A stretch of DNA of 64,000 nucleotides from Arthrobacter terricola (GCF_004354015.1 NZ_SMRU01000002.1:124001-188000); one strand, 5' to 3'; counted from the stretch's first letter, positions 35,405 through 45,174 are shown. A program made the numbers and translations. The notes: generated from the sequence alone by a model not told the origin.

Positions 35405-35599
35405 CCCGCGAAGGCATGGCGGCGGCGAAGGCCAAGGCAAGCTTCGACGTCGACAGCCCAAACTCGCCAAAAACAGGAAGCCCACCTTGTGAGCCTTCAC
35501 GAGGGCGGCTCACACACTACAGCGCAGATCGCCGAACTCTTAGGCGTCGCCCCCTCCACGGTCTACAGGGCCGTCCGGCGCGCCGCGCCGGCCAAGTGA
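35398..35599 (+). pseudogene. C-terminal remnant of a serine recombinase (resolvase/invertase)
   Basis: Directly after the IS21 end the sequence reads DTREGMAAAKAKA, the usual helix E region of Tn3-type resolvases, then shifts frame twice and continues as QEAHLVSLHEGGSHTTAQIAELLGVAPSTVYRAVRR, the C-terminal helix-turn-helix, ending at TGA 35597-35599. The catalytic N-terminal domain is absent. The IS21 insertion at its left edge probably cut the gene. Confidence 0.7.
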
Positions 35600-36230
35600 C
35601 CTTCTCCCGCCAGCGAGCCGGCGCATCGTGAACCTCGGTTCGGCACGGCCTTAGCGCTTCAATTTCACGCCGCTACTACCAAAACCTTTACCGACGCCTT
35701 CGTTCAAGGCCTCCCGAGACGCTGACAGCCGGGACCAGGATAACGCCGAGAGGCGGGCCGCCGTACCCTCACATCCATTGACGTTTCGCGCAGACGGCTC
35801 CCGACCAAAGTGACGCTTTGTGCAGGGAACTTTGGGCACCCGATGTCCATGCCCGACTCCACAACTCCCGTACTTTCGGAGCAGCCTGTGCTGAGCAACC
35901 TGGACAAGCTGCTTGGTGCCATGAGCTGGCTGCACCAGAGCCCGACATAGCCGCACGCGTTCAGCCGCCAGCAGTCCCGGAAATGAACCAGGAACGATGG
36001 CCCTGGAGTCCTCAACACCAGCCCCCACCGGTCAGCGGCCTAATTGACGCACTCGTGAAGATCCGTGAAACCCGGCAGCCCGTGTGGCCTGAATGCCGAG
36101 AAACCGCCGCTCAGAAGTTCAAGGTGAAGTCCGGTACAACGTCGAGACCGTCGCTCTTCCGTGCGCGACCGGGAGGATGGACACTGTTCTCAGGGGGTGT
36201 CATCGGCGAACAGGTGAGGCCAGGGCTGTC
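35600..36230. other. Stretch without a recognisable gene
   Basis: About 630 bases. A weak 35-codon frame starts at 35843 (MSMPDSTTPVLSEQPVLSNLDKL region) but has no family match that I know. Longer frames on both strands overlap each other and show no consistent codon pattern. Confidence 0.3.
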
Positions 36231-36584
36231 ATGAATCCTTTGATCACGTTGGCTGCGCTGACCGGGGCGCGGGACAGCAGTCCGGCGACGGTCCCGGTCC
36301 GGCCCATGGGAGCCAGGGATCTTCCCGAACTCACGCGGGTATATCCGCACGCTTATACCGAGGGCTCCGCACACCTGCTCGGCGGAAGCTCCGGATGGAT
36401 CACTGACACCCTCGACGGCGTCCGTGGCCTCTCTCTCGCCGAAGCGCCCCTGGTGACTACCACCCCGGACGGGCGCCTCACGGCCGCCATCATCACCGCT
36501 GACACCACGTTGGGGGACGGAAAATCTACTGTGGCATTCATCGCCGAGCTCTTCACCGACGCCAGCGACGGTCACGGCGACTGA
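36231..36584 (+). CDS. Truncated GNAT-acetyltransferase-like protein
   Basis: A 117-residue product. VPVRPMGARDLPELTRVYPHAY looks like the first strand and helix of a GNAT fold, and AAIITADTT...VAFIAELFTDAS like strands 3-4. The acetyl-CoA binding part (RxxGxG/A) is missing because the frame stops. It is probably the 5' part of a broken gene; weak similarity is my reading of the motif order only. Confidence 0.4.
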   Translation: MNPLITLAALTGARDSSPATVPVRPMGARDLPELTRVYPHAYTEGSAHLLGGSSGWITDTLDGVRGLSLAEAPLVTTTPDGRLTAAIITADTTLGDGKSTVAFIAELFTDASDGHGD

Positions 36585-36654
36585 ACAAACCCCGAGGGCA
36601 CCCCTGTTGCCGCCGGAGACCCCGCCAACGCAACCGGAACAGGAAGCACCGATC

Positions 36655-36867
36655 ATGACCCAGCTCAAGCCCACTCTGGAAGTTACGGTCTCAAACGCGG
36701 CAGCATTGGAGACCGAACTCGCCGCGGCCGTTGAAGCGGTCCGGCAGGAAGCCCTCGCCGAACGCCGCTGCGGCATCTTGATCACCCGACACGGGGTAGG
36801 AAAATACACAGTCAGCCTCAGCGAGGACGTGCCGTTCGGCCTCACCTGGGAACGGGACGCCGGTTAG
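36655..36867 (+). CDS. Hypothetical small protein
   Basis: A 70-residue protein (QLKPTLEVTVSNAAALETELAAAVEAVRQEA, then GILITRHGVGKYTVSLSEDVPFG). It has an AGGAAG site 7-12 bases before the ATG and reads like a real alpha/beta protein; a form like this occurs as an orphan in Arthrobacter accessory DNA. Function unknown. Confidence 0.6.
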   Translation: MTQLKPTLEVTVSNAAALETELAAAVEAVRQEALAERRCGILITRHGVGKYTVSLSEDVPFGLTWERDAG

Positions 36868-38076
36868 CGTGCCGGAGCTGTCGGCCCGGGGGCCAACAAG
36901 GTGACGAGGCGAGGAACCCACAACCCCGGTCGGGGAAACCCGCCGGTACAGGCGCTGCCGTGTGATCCCTAAGACCAGCTTCCTGGAAGGGGCGGGATCT
37001 CCAGCCGTAACCGGTTGCTGCCCTTGGGGAAGCGGGAGTATCCTCGGAACTCGGAACTCGGAACGTCGAATCCCTGACGTCGCTGGCCCCCTGGGGTGAG
37101 TCGAACCTTGCCTCGATCTGACCGGCCCCGCTGACGTCGCAGCAGGCCGCGCTGCGGGTCAGGCAGGACACGGGGAGCCTGCACGTGTCGCCGACCGGCA
37201 CAACGGAAAGAGTGCGGATCTGCATGAGCCCGAGGATCGTCTTCGTCCTCGACGGCCCGCTGCGAGCCCATGGGCCGAATCGGACCTGTTGAAACTCCGG
37301 ACCCAAGCACAGTTGAGCAAAACCCGGCAAGAAAGAGGCAATGACAACCGCGGCACGTCCTGCCGGAGGATCAGGCAGGACGTGCCGATACCGAATGACC
37401 CCGGTCCGAGGGGCCAGCGGCGTGTGGGCTCCAGGATGGTCCCGCCGCCGACCCCGGTCTGACAGCCGGCACCAAGGCCGGTCGGACCGACCCACGCCGG
37501 GTTCCTCGCGACAAGTCAACGACTCTGCGCGTCCGCGCGCACGAGTGATGGTACTTAAAATCTCCCACGAGAGGTGACCGGATGACAAGGGCAGTCCTAC
37601 AGGAAAGCCGTCGTGCGAGCGTCCCCGGACACCCTGGGCGGCATCCACGACGGCCGCGCCTTCGGCGCTCTCCACGTTTCAGGATCGGGCATGTTGTCCC
37701 CGGGTAAGGGGTGACATGCCGGACGTTGAGTATATGAAGCCCTCGCGCTGAGTTGAGTGCGGGGGCGACTCGCCCGGTTTCCGGGGGCGAGCCGGATCTT
37801 TCTGTGGAGGGCCGGGCGCCGGTTGTCCACCGTCACCGTCCGTGACTGGTTCGCCCGGGTGGTTGTGGGTATCGGGTACACAACGCTTCCAGGCCGCGAG
37901 GGGGCGCGACTGGGCGTCGTCATTGCCATGGCAGAGCAAAAGTTGATCGATGCGAACGCGAAGAAGGGAGCCTTCCTAGCCGCTCACGCGAAGCTCTGCT
38001 AAACCCTCCGTGTCGGGGAATTATGCCGGCGTGCCGTACGTTGCATGTCCGACAACCCGAGTAAGGAAAGGGATCC
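36868..38076. other. Long stretch without supported genes
   Basis: About 1.2 kb. A short tandem (GGAACTC twice, near 37043) is visible. A frame ending 38002 (VVIAMAEQKLIDANAKKGAFLAAHAKLC) might be the tail of a decayed gene. Long frames on the minus strand show no family signature and are likely chance open frames in GC-rich DNA. Confidence 0.35.
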
Positions 38077-38385
38077 ATGCAAGTGGCGACTGATTACGAC
38101 GAACTGCGCACCGAGGTCAAGGAATCACAGAACGACTCCCTCGAGGCCCTCAAATCAGCCAACGCGCCCGACCCGCATAGCGTGGTTCGTGAGCTGGACG
38201 TGGCAGATGAGGACGACAGCGTCGGGGTCCCCGGCGGAGAATTTATCGCTGAGGAACTCGTCGTCCAAGTCGTTCCACAACGCAAGGACGAATTCACCTG
38301 CTACTCCTGCTTCCTCGTCCACCACCGCTCCCAGATGGCCCGCGAGGAAGACGGACACGCCTACTGCATCGAGTGCGAGGGCTGA
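38077..38385 (+). CDS. DUF4193 zinc-ribbon-like protein
   Basis: A 102-residue acidic protein matching DUF4193: N-terminal ATDYDELRTEV, acidic middle, FIAEELVVQVVPQRKDEFTCYSCFLVHHRSQMA and a terminal CIEC. The two Cys pairs (CYSC and CIEC) suggest one zinc site. A strong AAGGAAAGGGA site precedes the ATG. DUF4193 genes are common single genes in Actinobacteria; the function is not known and a stress or RNA polymerase-binding role is only guessed. Confidence 0.85.
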   Translation: MQVATDYDELRTEVKESQNDSLEALKSANAPDPHSVVRELDVADEDDSVGVPGGEFIAEELVVQVVPQRKDEFTCYSCFLVHHRSQMAREEDGHAYCIECEG

Positions 38386-38611
38386 TTTAAAGCCCTGGTC
38401 GGGGTTAACAGTTGATGATCGAGTCCGCATAGCTCTCGACCGCGCCGGGCCAGACGCGGCCGGGATCCCGATCTGTTTCCGGGTCCTCCGTGCCCAGCCG
38501 CAAATCGCACTTCATCCTCACCGCTCCAGGACGGCGCAGAGCCCATTGCCAAAACAGCAAAACGATGTGTGCCACCAGCACCCCGCACGGTACCCCCGAT
38601 AACCGCAGGAC

Positions 38612-38824
38612 CTACGCGATCAACGCATGGAAATCGACACCGAAGAGGGCCACCAGCGGCCAGAGCACAATCGCCACCAGGCCTTCCAGAATGTTGCCGG
38701 GAATGTTCCATGCCACCAGATAGCCGTGGGTACCGGCGACCAGCACCCCGACGGCCAGATAAATGATCCCAAACAGACCAATTCCGCGCCTGCCCATATT
38801 GCGCCTGCCAAATCCGCGTACCAT
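38612..38824 (-). CDS. Small two-span membrane protein
   Basis: A 70-residue protein with helices at about 17-35 and 44-65 (GIGLFGIIYLAVGVLVAGTHGYL and ILEGLVAIVLWPLVALFGVDFH). This layout with the RRGIGLFGIIYL start is a common small actinobacterial membrane protein of unknown function. Confidence 0.7.
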   Translation of the reverse strand: MVRGFGRRNMGRRGIGLFGIIYLAVGVLVAGTHGYLVAWNIPGNILEGLVAIVLWPLVALFGVDFHALIA

Positions 38825-39452
38825 CGCCCATCTCCCACCGCGGGGTATGAACCAAATTATAGTGGCGCCACTGGTATTCGAGGAGGCCCGGGCTCCTTCC
38901 GGTGTATTGGTCTGAGACGCAGTTTTCGCAGCTCTTCCCCCAGATGATCCTAGTTACGGCGGACCGACGACGGCGCTGTGAGCGGCCGCGCCGGCTGGCA
39001 GGGGCCGGGCGTAGTGCGGTGTGGCGGGAAAGGAGGTCAGGACCGCGCCACTCGTGGCCCTCGAAGCCAGACAGCCCAGGCCCACCGTGATGAGGCCCGG
39101 CGCCAATAGGCGCCAATCGGAGTCGTCATGCCCACCCTGGCCATAGCGGTCCCAATTTTGCAACACGCGGTCTGCGGGACCCCCCCCAAAGCCCTAAGCC
39201 TCTGCAGAGGCTCGTGGCCGTCATTACCGGCTCTATGCGGATGACACGCCCGACTTGGGACGCTGGATAACTGGGCGCAGCCCAAAGTGGCCCTCCTCGG
39301 GATGAGCTGGCTATGACAGGTTTGGATGGCCCCGGCAGGACGGGTATTTCTGGCCCCACTTCGTGACTCGCCGGGCAATTGTGACGGTTATGTGTGGCCG
39401 TCCTTCAGCGTTGGATTCATCAGTGGATGGATGCGGCCGAAGGCTGGTGTGG
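38825..39452. other. Stretch without supported genes
   Basis: About 630 bases. A short tandem GGCGCCAATA/GGCGCCAAT lies near 39100. No frame shows a recognisable domain. Confidence 0.3.
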
Positions 39453-39640
39453 ATGGAGTCGAGGGTGGAGTTATTCGCGCAGTTCCGTCGGGATGCCCGG
39501 GTTGAGGGTCTCCCGGTCCGCGCGCGGGAGGCAAGACGGCCATGGATTGAGGTGTTCGGCCGCGTTCTGGAGCGTCAGTCCCTGCCCTCTTCGGGGCCCG
39601 CCAGGAATGTCAGCGGGCTGGCCGGCCATGGCCCCGGAAA
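39453..39640 (+). pseudogene. Relic of an IS21-type istA N-terminus
   Basis: The frame reads MESRVELFAQFRRDARVEGLPVRA and then degenerates through a region comparable to the helix-turn-helix of IS21-family transposases (usual RRDARVEGLSIRALARRHGVHRRTV). No catalytic domain remains. The same opening recurs at 40630-40710. Confidence 0.55.
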
Positions 39641-39747
39641 GTAAAGTACTCGCCACTCATGTGCGGAGCACCGGGAACGAGGTTGACTTATGACAGGAGA
39701 CTTGGTGTGAGGGGCACCGGCTGGAACTCGGTGTCCGGCTGACAGAC

Positions 39748-39817
39748 GGGACCAGCGGCGGAGAGAATCCCGGTTCCTGGCATGGACTCTCCACTACGCC
39801 CAGACGCCGCTGGTCCC
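39748..39817. repeat. Inverted repeat, 13 bp
   Basis: GGGACCAGCGGCG at 39748-39760 and CGCCGCTGGTCCC at 39805-39817, a perfect pair with a 44-base loop. It may be the end structure of a decayed element or a terminator-like stem. The bases around it (39660-39950) hold no gene that I can support. Confidence 0.5.
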
Positions 39818-40207
39818 CTCGGGTTCGATGCCCGGGCCCAGCGGGAGGGGGCTACCCCCAACGGCTCCCAAATCCCCGCCGTGGAGAGGTCAAATTCACC
39901 TTGAGTTGTCTGGGGACCGGCAACCAAAATTCACGGTCGGGGAAGGGCCCGATGCGGTGAGTTCGTCAGGTTGGTATTCCTGGGCGAATCCGATCTGGAT
40001 GTAGAGGTGGGGGTAGAGGGCGAGACGTTTCTCAATGCCATCCCCGACGAAAATCCCGCCATTTATCGCTGCGAATCACAGCTGATCGGACACTGTGATC
40101 GCCGCATTAACGACGGAGCCGACGGTGTGGACCCTTTGGTGATGGCTCTAACCAGGCCGTGACTTATGGCCATATACCGGCTCTGACAGGGGTGTCATAC
40201 TCCGCCC

Positions 40208-40441
40208 ATGGCGTACTTCCTGGAATACGTGACCGACCAGGCTGCCGGTCGTTCCCTTATCCAGTCCACCAGTTTTGGCGAGGCTCTAACCAGGGCGAAG
40301 GACGTTCTGCGGGGTTTGCAGTGCACCTCAGCTGTGTTGCGGCATGCCGACGGATCAAGTCCCGCCTTTGGCGATGGCTCAGTCCTTGCGTCGTACACGC
40401 CGGCCGAAGGCTGGAGGATCCACGAGGCTGGGCCACAGTAG
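40208..40441 (+). CDS. Hypothetical protein, 77 residues
   Basis: A compact alpha/beta-looking protein (AYFLEYVTDQAAGRSLIQSTSFGEALTRAKDVLRGLQCTSAVLRH). Codon use is regular and the frame is clean, but no strong ribosome site is visible and I know no family. Confidence 0.5.
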   Translation: MAYFLEYVTDQAAGRSLIQSTSFGEALTRAKDVLRGLQCTSAVLRHADGSSPAFGDGSVLASYTPAEGWRIHEAGPQ

Positions 40442-40629
40442 CTTCCCGCTTCGGCGAAGCTACTGCGGCGCTTTGAAGACTGGGTTTCCGGGTCGCCATG
40501 GTGTGGGACCGGGCCGCTGCGGCCCGCGCCGGCTCAACGCACTCTGGTCTTTGTCCGCGACGGCACCACCTACACTCCAGTGTCGATCCCGGCAAGTCGG
40601 TTTGCGGCCGGCCGGGTGCGGGACACCTT

Positions 40630-40710
40630 CGTGGGTGGCGAGATGCCCGGGTTGAGGGCTTGTCGGTTCGTGCTCTTGTGGTCCGACACAAGGTGCATCG
40701 CCGAACTGAG
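40630..40710 (+). pseudogene. Second relic of an IS21-type istA N-terminus
   Basis: Reads RDARVEGLSVRALVVRHKVHRRT, the helix-turn-helix start of an IS21-family IstA, and then loses similarity within 5 residues. It is closer to the intact family than the relic at 39453 but does not derive from the intact istA at 32918, whose N-terminus differs. Confidence 0.6.
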
Positions 40711-40956
40711 AACTCGATCGCTATCGCGTCCAACAGTCGTTCTCCGGCTGGACGAAAATCTGACTGACCCGCGGCGCTGCGCAGCTAACGTGAACCGGTT
40801 GACCTTCAATGGCACCATCATCTAAACCGGAGGGCTCATATCGTTTGGCCCATGCCATCGCCCAACAAACCCTCTGAAGTATTAGCCGTTTCCGACCCGC
40901 CACATCGGGTACATCGGGTATGTAGGAGTTCCTGGGGCGAGGAAGTGGCATTAGAC

Positions 40957-41167
40957 ATGGCAACGGTTGAGGAAGTCCGGGCAGAAGCTTCCGAGTTGCT
41001 CAGGAGCGGTGACCTTGGGCATGGCAGAGATGTGGGTGGAGTTCGTTGCGCGCGGTGGTACAGCGTCAATTCCTGACCTGGATGCGTTTATCGCCGGGCT
41101 GATGCCTCTTGGCGATATCGACGTCCAGATGCTTGACGTGACCTTGCACGAAATCCGGGACACATAG
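40957..41167 (+). pseudogene. Small hypothetical gene split by a frameshift
   Basis: MATVEEVRAEASELLRSGDLG starts at 40957; the frame then breaks near 41015 and a second frame from 41021 goes on as MAEMWVEFVARGGTASIPDLDAF to LDVTLHEIRDT. Joined, they give a helical protein of about 69 residues, better than either half alone. The family is unknown to me. Confidence 0.4.
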
Positions 41168-41422
41168 AAGGTCCGCCGTCAATCCGATTCACCCCACAAT
41201 CCCGCGATCTGACATCACATTGGTGAGGCTCAAGACCTGCCAACGACGGAAGAGATAACTCGCATGCCGTGAGGCAGCGGGTCCGACACAAGTGGGGCCA
41301 CACATACCGCTTTGATGGGGCCAAAGATGATTGACACGTTCGATGAGCCGTCACAATCGTCCGGGCGTATGCTGAAGGCTAGGGTTTGAAGTGCCGAAGT
41401 TGAGTGCCGCACTCGCCCGTGA

Positions 41423-42526
41423 ATGGTTCGAGGCATTATGGACACAACACCGTCTCCCGCTGAAGGTCCGCGGTTTCGCCGGTCCCCGAACCAAGTGGTC
41501 AACAGCTACGTGATCCTCTTGAAACAGGTACGGGAAGCAGGTCTCCTGCGCCGCCGGCGACGTTTTTACATCGTGCTCTTCACCATCCTGATGGCGGCGT
41601 GGGCAGGCACGTGGACGGGGTTCATCCTCCTTCAGGACACCTGGTTCCAGTTGCTGGTCGCCGCCGGCATGGGCGTGGTACTGACCCAGTTCAGCTTCCT
41701 GGCCCACGAGGCTGCGCACCGCCAGATCTTCGCCTCCCAGCGGATTAATGAATGGTCCGCCCGGTTGATCGGCACCGGTCTGGTGGGGATCAGTTACGCC
41801 ATGTGGGCGCAGAAGCATACCCGTCACCACAACTACCCGAATGTGATCGATAAGGATCCCGATATCCACACCGGGGCGATCGCCTTCCATCCGCAAGCCG
41901 CGGCATCCCGGCGCGGGTTCATGGTCACGGTCACGCGCAAGCAGGGATGGCTGCTGTTGCCGCTTTTGTTCTTCCTGGGCCTGAGCCTTCACGTTGATTC
42001 GTTGAAGTACCTATTCCGCCGCGGAAAAGTGGACCATCGCTGGGTGGAAATCCCGATCGTGGTGCTGCGTCTGCTCGTGGTCCCTGCCTTGGTGTTCTGG
42101 CTGCTGCCGTTGGGCATGGCGTTCGCGTTCCTGGGCGTCCAAGTGGGTGTGTTCGGGTTCTACATGGGCGCCTCGTTCGCACCGAACCACAAGGGCATGC
42201 CGATCCTGGCCGCCTCCAGCCGGGCCGATTTCCTTCACCGGCAGGTGCTCACCGGACGCAACATCAGCGGCGGCAGGTTCATGGACGCGTTGATGGGCGG
42301 ACTGAACCGCCAGATCGAGCACCACCTGTTCCCGGACATGCCGCGGCCCTACCTGCACCGCGCGGCCGCGCTGGTCCGCTCGTGCTGCCAGGAACAGGGA
42401 ATCCCCTATACCGAGACCAGTCTCGTCACCTCCTACGCGGTCGTCATCCGGTATCTCAACACTGTCGGCCTGTTTGCCGGCGGTCCGTTCGAATGCCCCG
42501 TCGTGGAGAGCAACCGGCCCCGCTGA
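41423..42526 (+). CDS. Fatty acid desaturase (membrane di-iron)
   Basis: A 367-residue membrane desaturase with all three His boxes: HEAAH (box 1), KHTRHHNYPN (box 2) and NRQIEHHLFPDMPR (box 3, QxxHH). About four to six hydrophobic helices hold the di-iron centre at the inner face. The type resembles acyl-lipid or acyl-CoA desaturases of Actinobacteria. An ATG at 41438 is an alternative start. It lies alone in a mobile-element-rich region, so lateral gain is possible; membrane fluidity control is the expected role. Confidence 0.92.
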   Translation: MVRGIMDTTPSPAEGPRFRRSPNQVVNSYVILLKQVREAGLLRRRRRFYIVLFTILMAAWAGTWTGFILLQDTWFQLLVAAGMGVVLTQFSFLAHEAAHRQIFASQRINEWSARLIGTGLVGISYAMWAQKHTRHHNYPNVIDKDPDIHTGAIAFHPQAAASRRGFMVTVTRKQGWLLLPLLFFLGLSLHVDSLKYLFRRGKVDHRWVEIPIVVLRLLVVPALVFWLLPLGMAFAFLGVQVGVFGFYMGASFAPNHKGMPILAASSRADFLHRQVLTGRNISGGRFMDALMGGLNRQIEHHLFPDMPRPYLHRAAALVRSCCQEQGIPYTETSLVTSYAVVIRYLNTVGLFAGGPFECPVVESNRPR

Positions 42527-42565
42527 GCAAGATCCACTAAGCAAACCGACAAAGGGTCAACCATA

Positions 42566-42958
42566 ATGACGTCGAACCCAGCGACACCTCAAGTGCCCGG
42601 AGAACAGCCCTAAGGCCCACCGTCGGGGGCCGCGCCCGGGGCTGATGGCCCACGCCCAGCCGAGGCCCCGCCCCGGGCTGCCGCTGCACCAAAGCCCCGA
42701 ACAACCCGCGCCGGCGTCATTTGGGCTGCCGTCATCGTTGCCCTGCTCGCGCTGATACTGCTGATCATCTTCATCCTGCAGAACCAGCAACCAGTCAACG
42801 TTCTGTTCCTCGGGCTGGCAGGCTCAGTCTCCCTGGGCATGGCGCTGTTCATCGCCGCCGTGGCCGGAGGCATCCTCGTGGCCGCGGCCGGCGCGGCAAG
42901 GATCATCCAACTGCGATCCAACGCCCGCAAAATACGAAGAACCCACAACAAGACCTAA
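42566..42958 (+). pseudogene. LapA-like membrane protein with in-frame stop codon
   Basis: The ATG at 42566 opens a frame that reads 15 codons and hits TAA at 42611-42613. The same frame then continues without further stops through a Pro/Ala-rich stretch and the LapA core (FILQNQQPVNVLFLGLAGSVSLGMALFIAAVAGG) to TAA at 42956. It parallels the intact LapA gene at 30281-30619 in length and layout. No good start lies between the stop and the first helix, so it is likely inactive unless readthrough occurs. Confidence 0.75.
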
Positions 42959-44453
42959 CCAGGGTGCCGCACGGCCGGGAAGAGAGTCGCCATGGGCTCG
43001 AGGACCCTGCCCACACAGTTCTGGAGGAACCGTAGATCGTTTGAAGTCATTTCCGGGCACGGTGGGCCGGAGCAGCGGCGGCAACCGCCCAGGTCAGAAG
43101 GCCAGCCGGGCATCGTCGCGGTTGACTGTTTTGCTGGAGGAAACATTCGAGCGGCCTTGCCTTAGGCCTGAAAGAAGTGATAGCCGTCCGCTTCGGTCAC
43201 GAGGGCGCGGAGAGCAACTGCATCTTCGTCGACAGGCCAGCTCTTTGTCCCTAAGAGAGGCCAACCCCGCTGCGAAGGGCCAACGAGGAGCGCGGTGGCC
43301 CGTTCGTCATTACGGTTGAATTCATCGGACCACGGCAGCCTTGTTGGGGACTGTCTGCGCACCGTGGCCCCGCACTTCCTGTGCAGATTCCCGAGGGAGA
43401 TACGCATGCAGACAGAGTCTGACGTAACAATGAGGCCCGCCCGGTCGGTGGCCGTGGAGGCAACCAGTACCCGTCCGGCCGCTCGGGGACGTGCGGTGGC
43501 CGTCGCCCCGGGACCAGCTCATCCAGCAAATCATTGCCGACACCGACACCGGCACGGACCCGCGCCGTGATCCCAATGGCCTTGACGTATCGTTGCACGT
43601 CAAGGCAGTGCCCCACCGGCGAAGCCATCACGGTCCTCTGGCGAGGTTGAGTCGACGCCGAGGCGAACGAAAAAAGAAGACGGTATCGAACACCAGCTGC
43701 AACGCTCCCAAGGTGAACGAATCGAGACCGGATGGCTGGCGTCCTCCCTCCGCCGACCCGGCCGGCACACGGCCAACAAGCGGCCTGTCGCCCACAAGGT
43801 CCTGTCCGGCTCCAGCAGCCCCTTACGCTTAGAGACGGAGATTCTCCTGCCCATGCCCACCAGTTCACGCCTTCGGCACCGCACTCCGCATCGCGCGGCT
43901 GCGCCCGGGAAAGAACGGAAAGAGCAGGACGTTCCCGGGCCTGCACATTACCGGACCAGTGGCAACGGACTAGAGCCCCAGCAGCAACCCCTGGGACGCC
44001 CCACATACAACCTGCCATAGGACCGACCCGGCCCCCAGGTCACTGGCGTGGCCGGCGTTAGCGCGCCTTCGGCATGTTCGCACAGCCTCCGCGAGGCCCG
44101 GCAAGAAACGCGCCAATGCCCGGTGTCACCCTTGTTCCGGGCATTGGCGCAGCTACCGCCGAGAGCAGTTTTCAAAGAAACGACCCTCAAATAGACCTTA
44201 TGCCACGACGCATGCCGCCGCTTGAGGGTTGGCTACCTGTTTTCAACCGGACGAACCGTTCGATACCTGCGTCGCCCCCTGCTCGCTGCGGGCACCGAAT
44301 AGACCACCTGCCCCGCGGGCGCGAAGTGGCGGGGTGGGGTGGGTATCTCCCCTGCCCGGGCATAGGTCGTCGGAGCCTCCTATGCTGGTGGAAGGTCCGC
44401 CTTCACCGGCACAGGCCAAGACTCCGGTGCGCGGCTATGCCGGGCATGGGAGG
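42959..44453. other. Long stretch without supported genes
   Basis: About 1.5 kb. Open frames occur on both strands but overlap and carry no domain that I recognise. A strong hairpin at 44110-44150 is the only clear structure. Confidence 0.35.
44110..44150. repeat. 13-bp perfect hairpin
   Basis: GCGCCAATGCCCG (44110-44122) pairs with CGGGCATTGGCGC (44138-44150) over a 15-base loop. No T-run follows on either strand, so it is not a standard terminator. Confidence 0.6.
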
Positions 44454-44780
44454 TCAAGCCGCCCGCGCCGCAGTCCCCGTCGCGGCGAAATCATCCCCGG
44501 CCGTGAGGATGCTGAGTCTGCAGTTCGACTGGAATGGATCAATGTGCGCTGGCAGGTGATGCGACAGGGAACAGGCGCGCAACTGATCCAGAGCGTCAGG
44601 TTCGACGCTGGCGTGGACCATATCGATTTCCACAGCCAACCCCGACATCAGCGCGTTGGCGCGTTTGACGATGACATAAAGAGCATCGATGCTCTGAGCC
44701 GTCACGCGGCCCTGTGCCCTTATCTGAGCGTGGGCGCAATCAAGATCCACCCGGACAAGGACGTTGAGCTTGTCTGTCAT
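44454..44780 (-). CDS. Hypothetical protein, 108 residues
   Basis: Start ATG at 44780 has GGTAGGAG just upstream. The product (TDKLNVLVRVDLDCAHAQIRAQGRVT, VIVKRANALMSGLAVEIDMVHASVEPDALDQL) has the strand-helix alternation of a STAS-like or small alpha/beta domain with a short disordered C-tail. It is the best gene candidate of this region by ribosome site and frame quality. Function unknown. Confidence 0.6.
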   Translation of the reverse strand: MTDKLNVLVRVDLDCAHAQIRAQGRVTAQSIDALYVIVKRANALMSGLAVEIDMVHASVEPDALDQLRACSLSHHLPAHIDPFQSNCRLSILTAGDDFAATGTAARAA

Positions 44781-45100
44781 GATGCTCCTACCTTCGTGAG
44801 CGGCCGCGACGCTGCGACCGCCCACGCCAGCCTAGGCATGAAATGTGACGAACGCAACAACTCCGCGCACCGACGCCCCGGTCCCACGTCGCCGAACGAA
44901 CAGAACGGGCCTTGGAAGATCACCGCGGCGCGCAGACCACCCTGACGGGCTGCGGCTTTCTGGAGGACCAGACCGCACAGATCACGTCATGCCCCATCCT
45001 TCCCGAACGACCATAAAGGACCGGAAGGTGCTTGGCTGTTTGTCGTTCTGATGCTCCATGGTCGCTGGGCGGGTCCTCCGCGCAACCAGGGCGCCAAGCG

Positions 45101-45174
45101 CCGGGACCGATCCAAAACTTCGTTCGGCGCTCCTTCGTCGCTTATTTCCTCGCGAACTTTTGGATCGGTCCCGG
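45101..45174. repeat. 74-base intergenic hairpin, candidate small repeat element
   Basis: A 22-base arm starting CCGGGACCGATCCAAAAC (45101-45122) and its complement (45153-45174) pair with one mismatch over a 30-base loop. On the minus strand the loop reads GAGGAAATAAGCGACGAAGG, itself patterned. It looks like a mobile or repeated intergenic unit rather than a terminator, as no T-run follows. Confidence 0.65.

Noticed and set aside
36842..37675. 277-codon frame on the minus strand
   Set aside because: No domain, no ribosome site and biased composition; overlapping frames on the other strand are equally open.
42873..43085. Antisense frames across the LapA pseudogene
   Set aside because: They mirror the LapA coding frame and have no independent signal.
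43251..44018. 255-codon frame on the minus strand
   Set aside because: No recognisable motif, mixed overlapping frames, and no ribosome site; chance openness in GC-rich DNA is more likely.
44110..44150. Rho-independent terminator
   Set aside because: No T-run follows the stem on either strand and no gene ends beside it.
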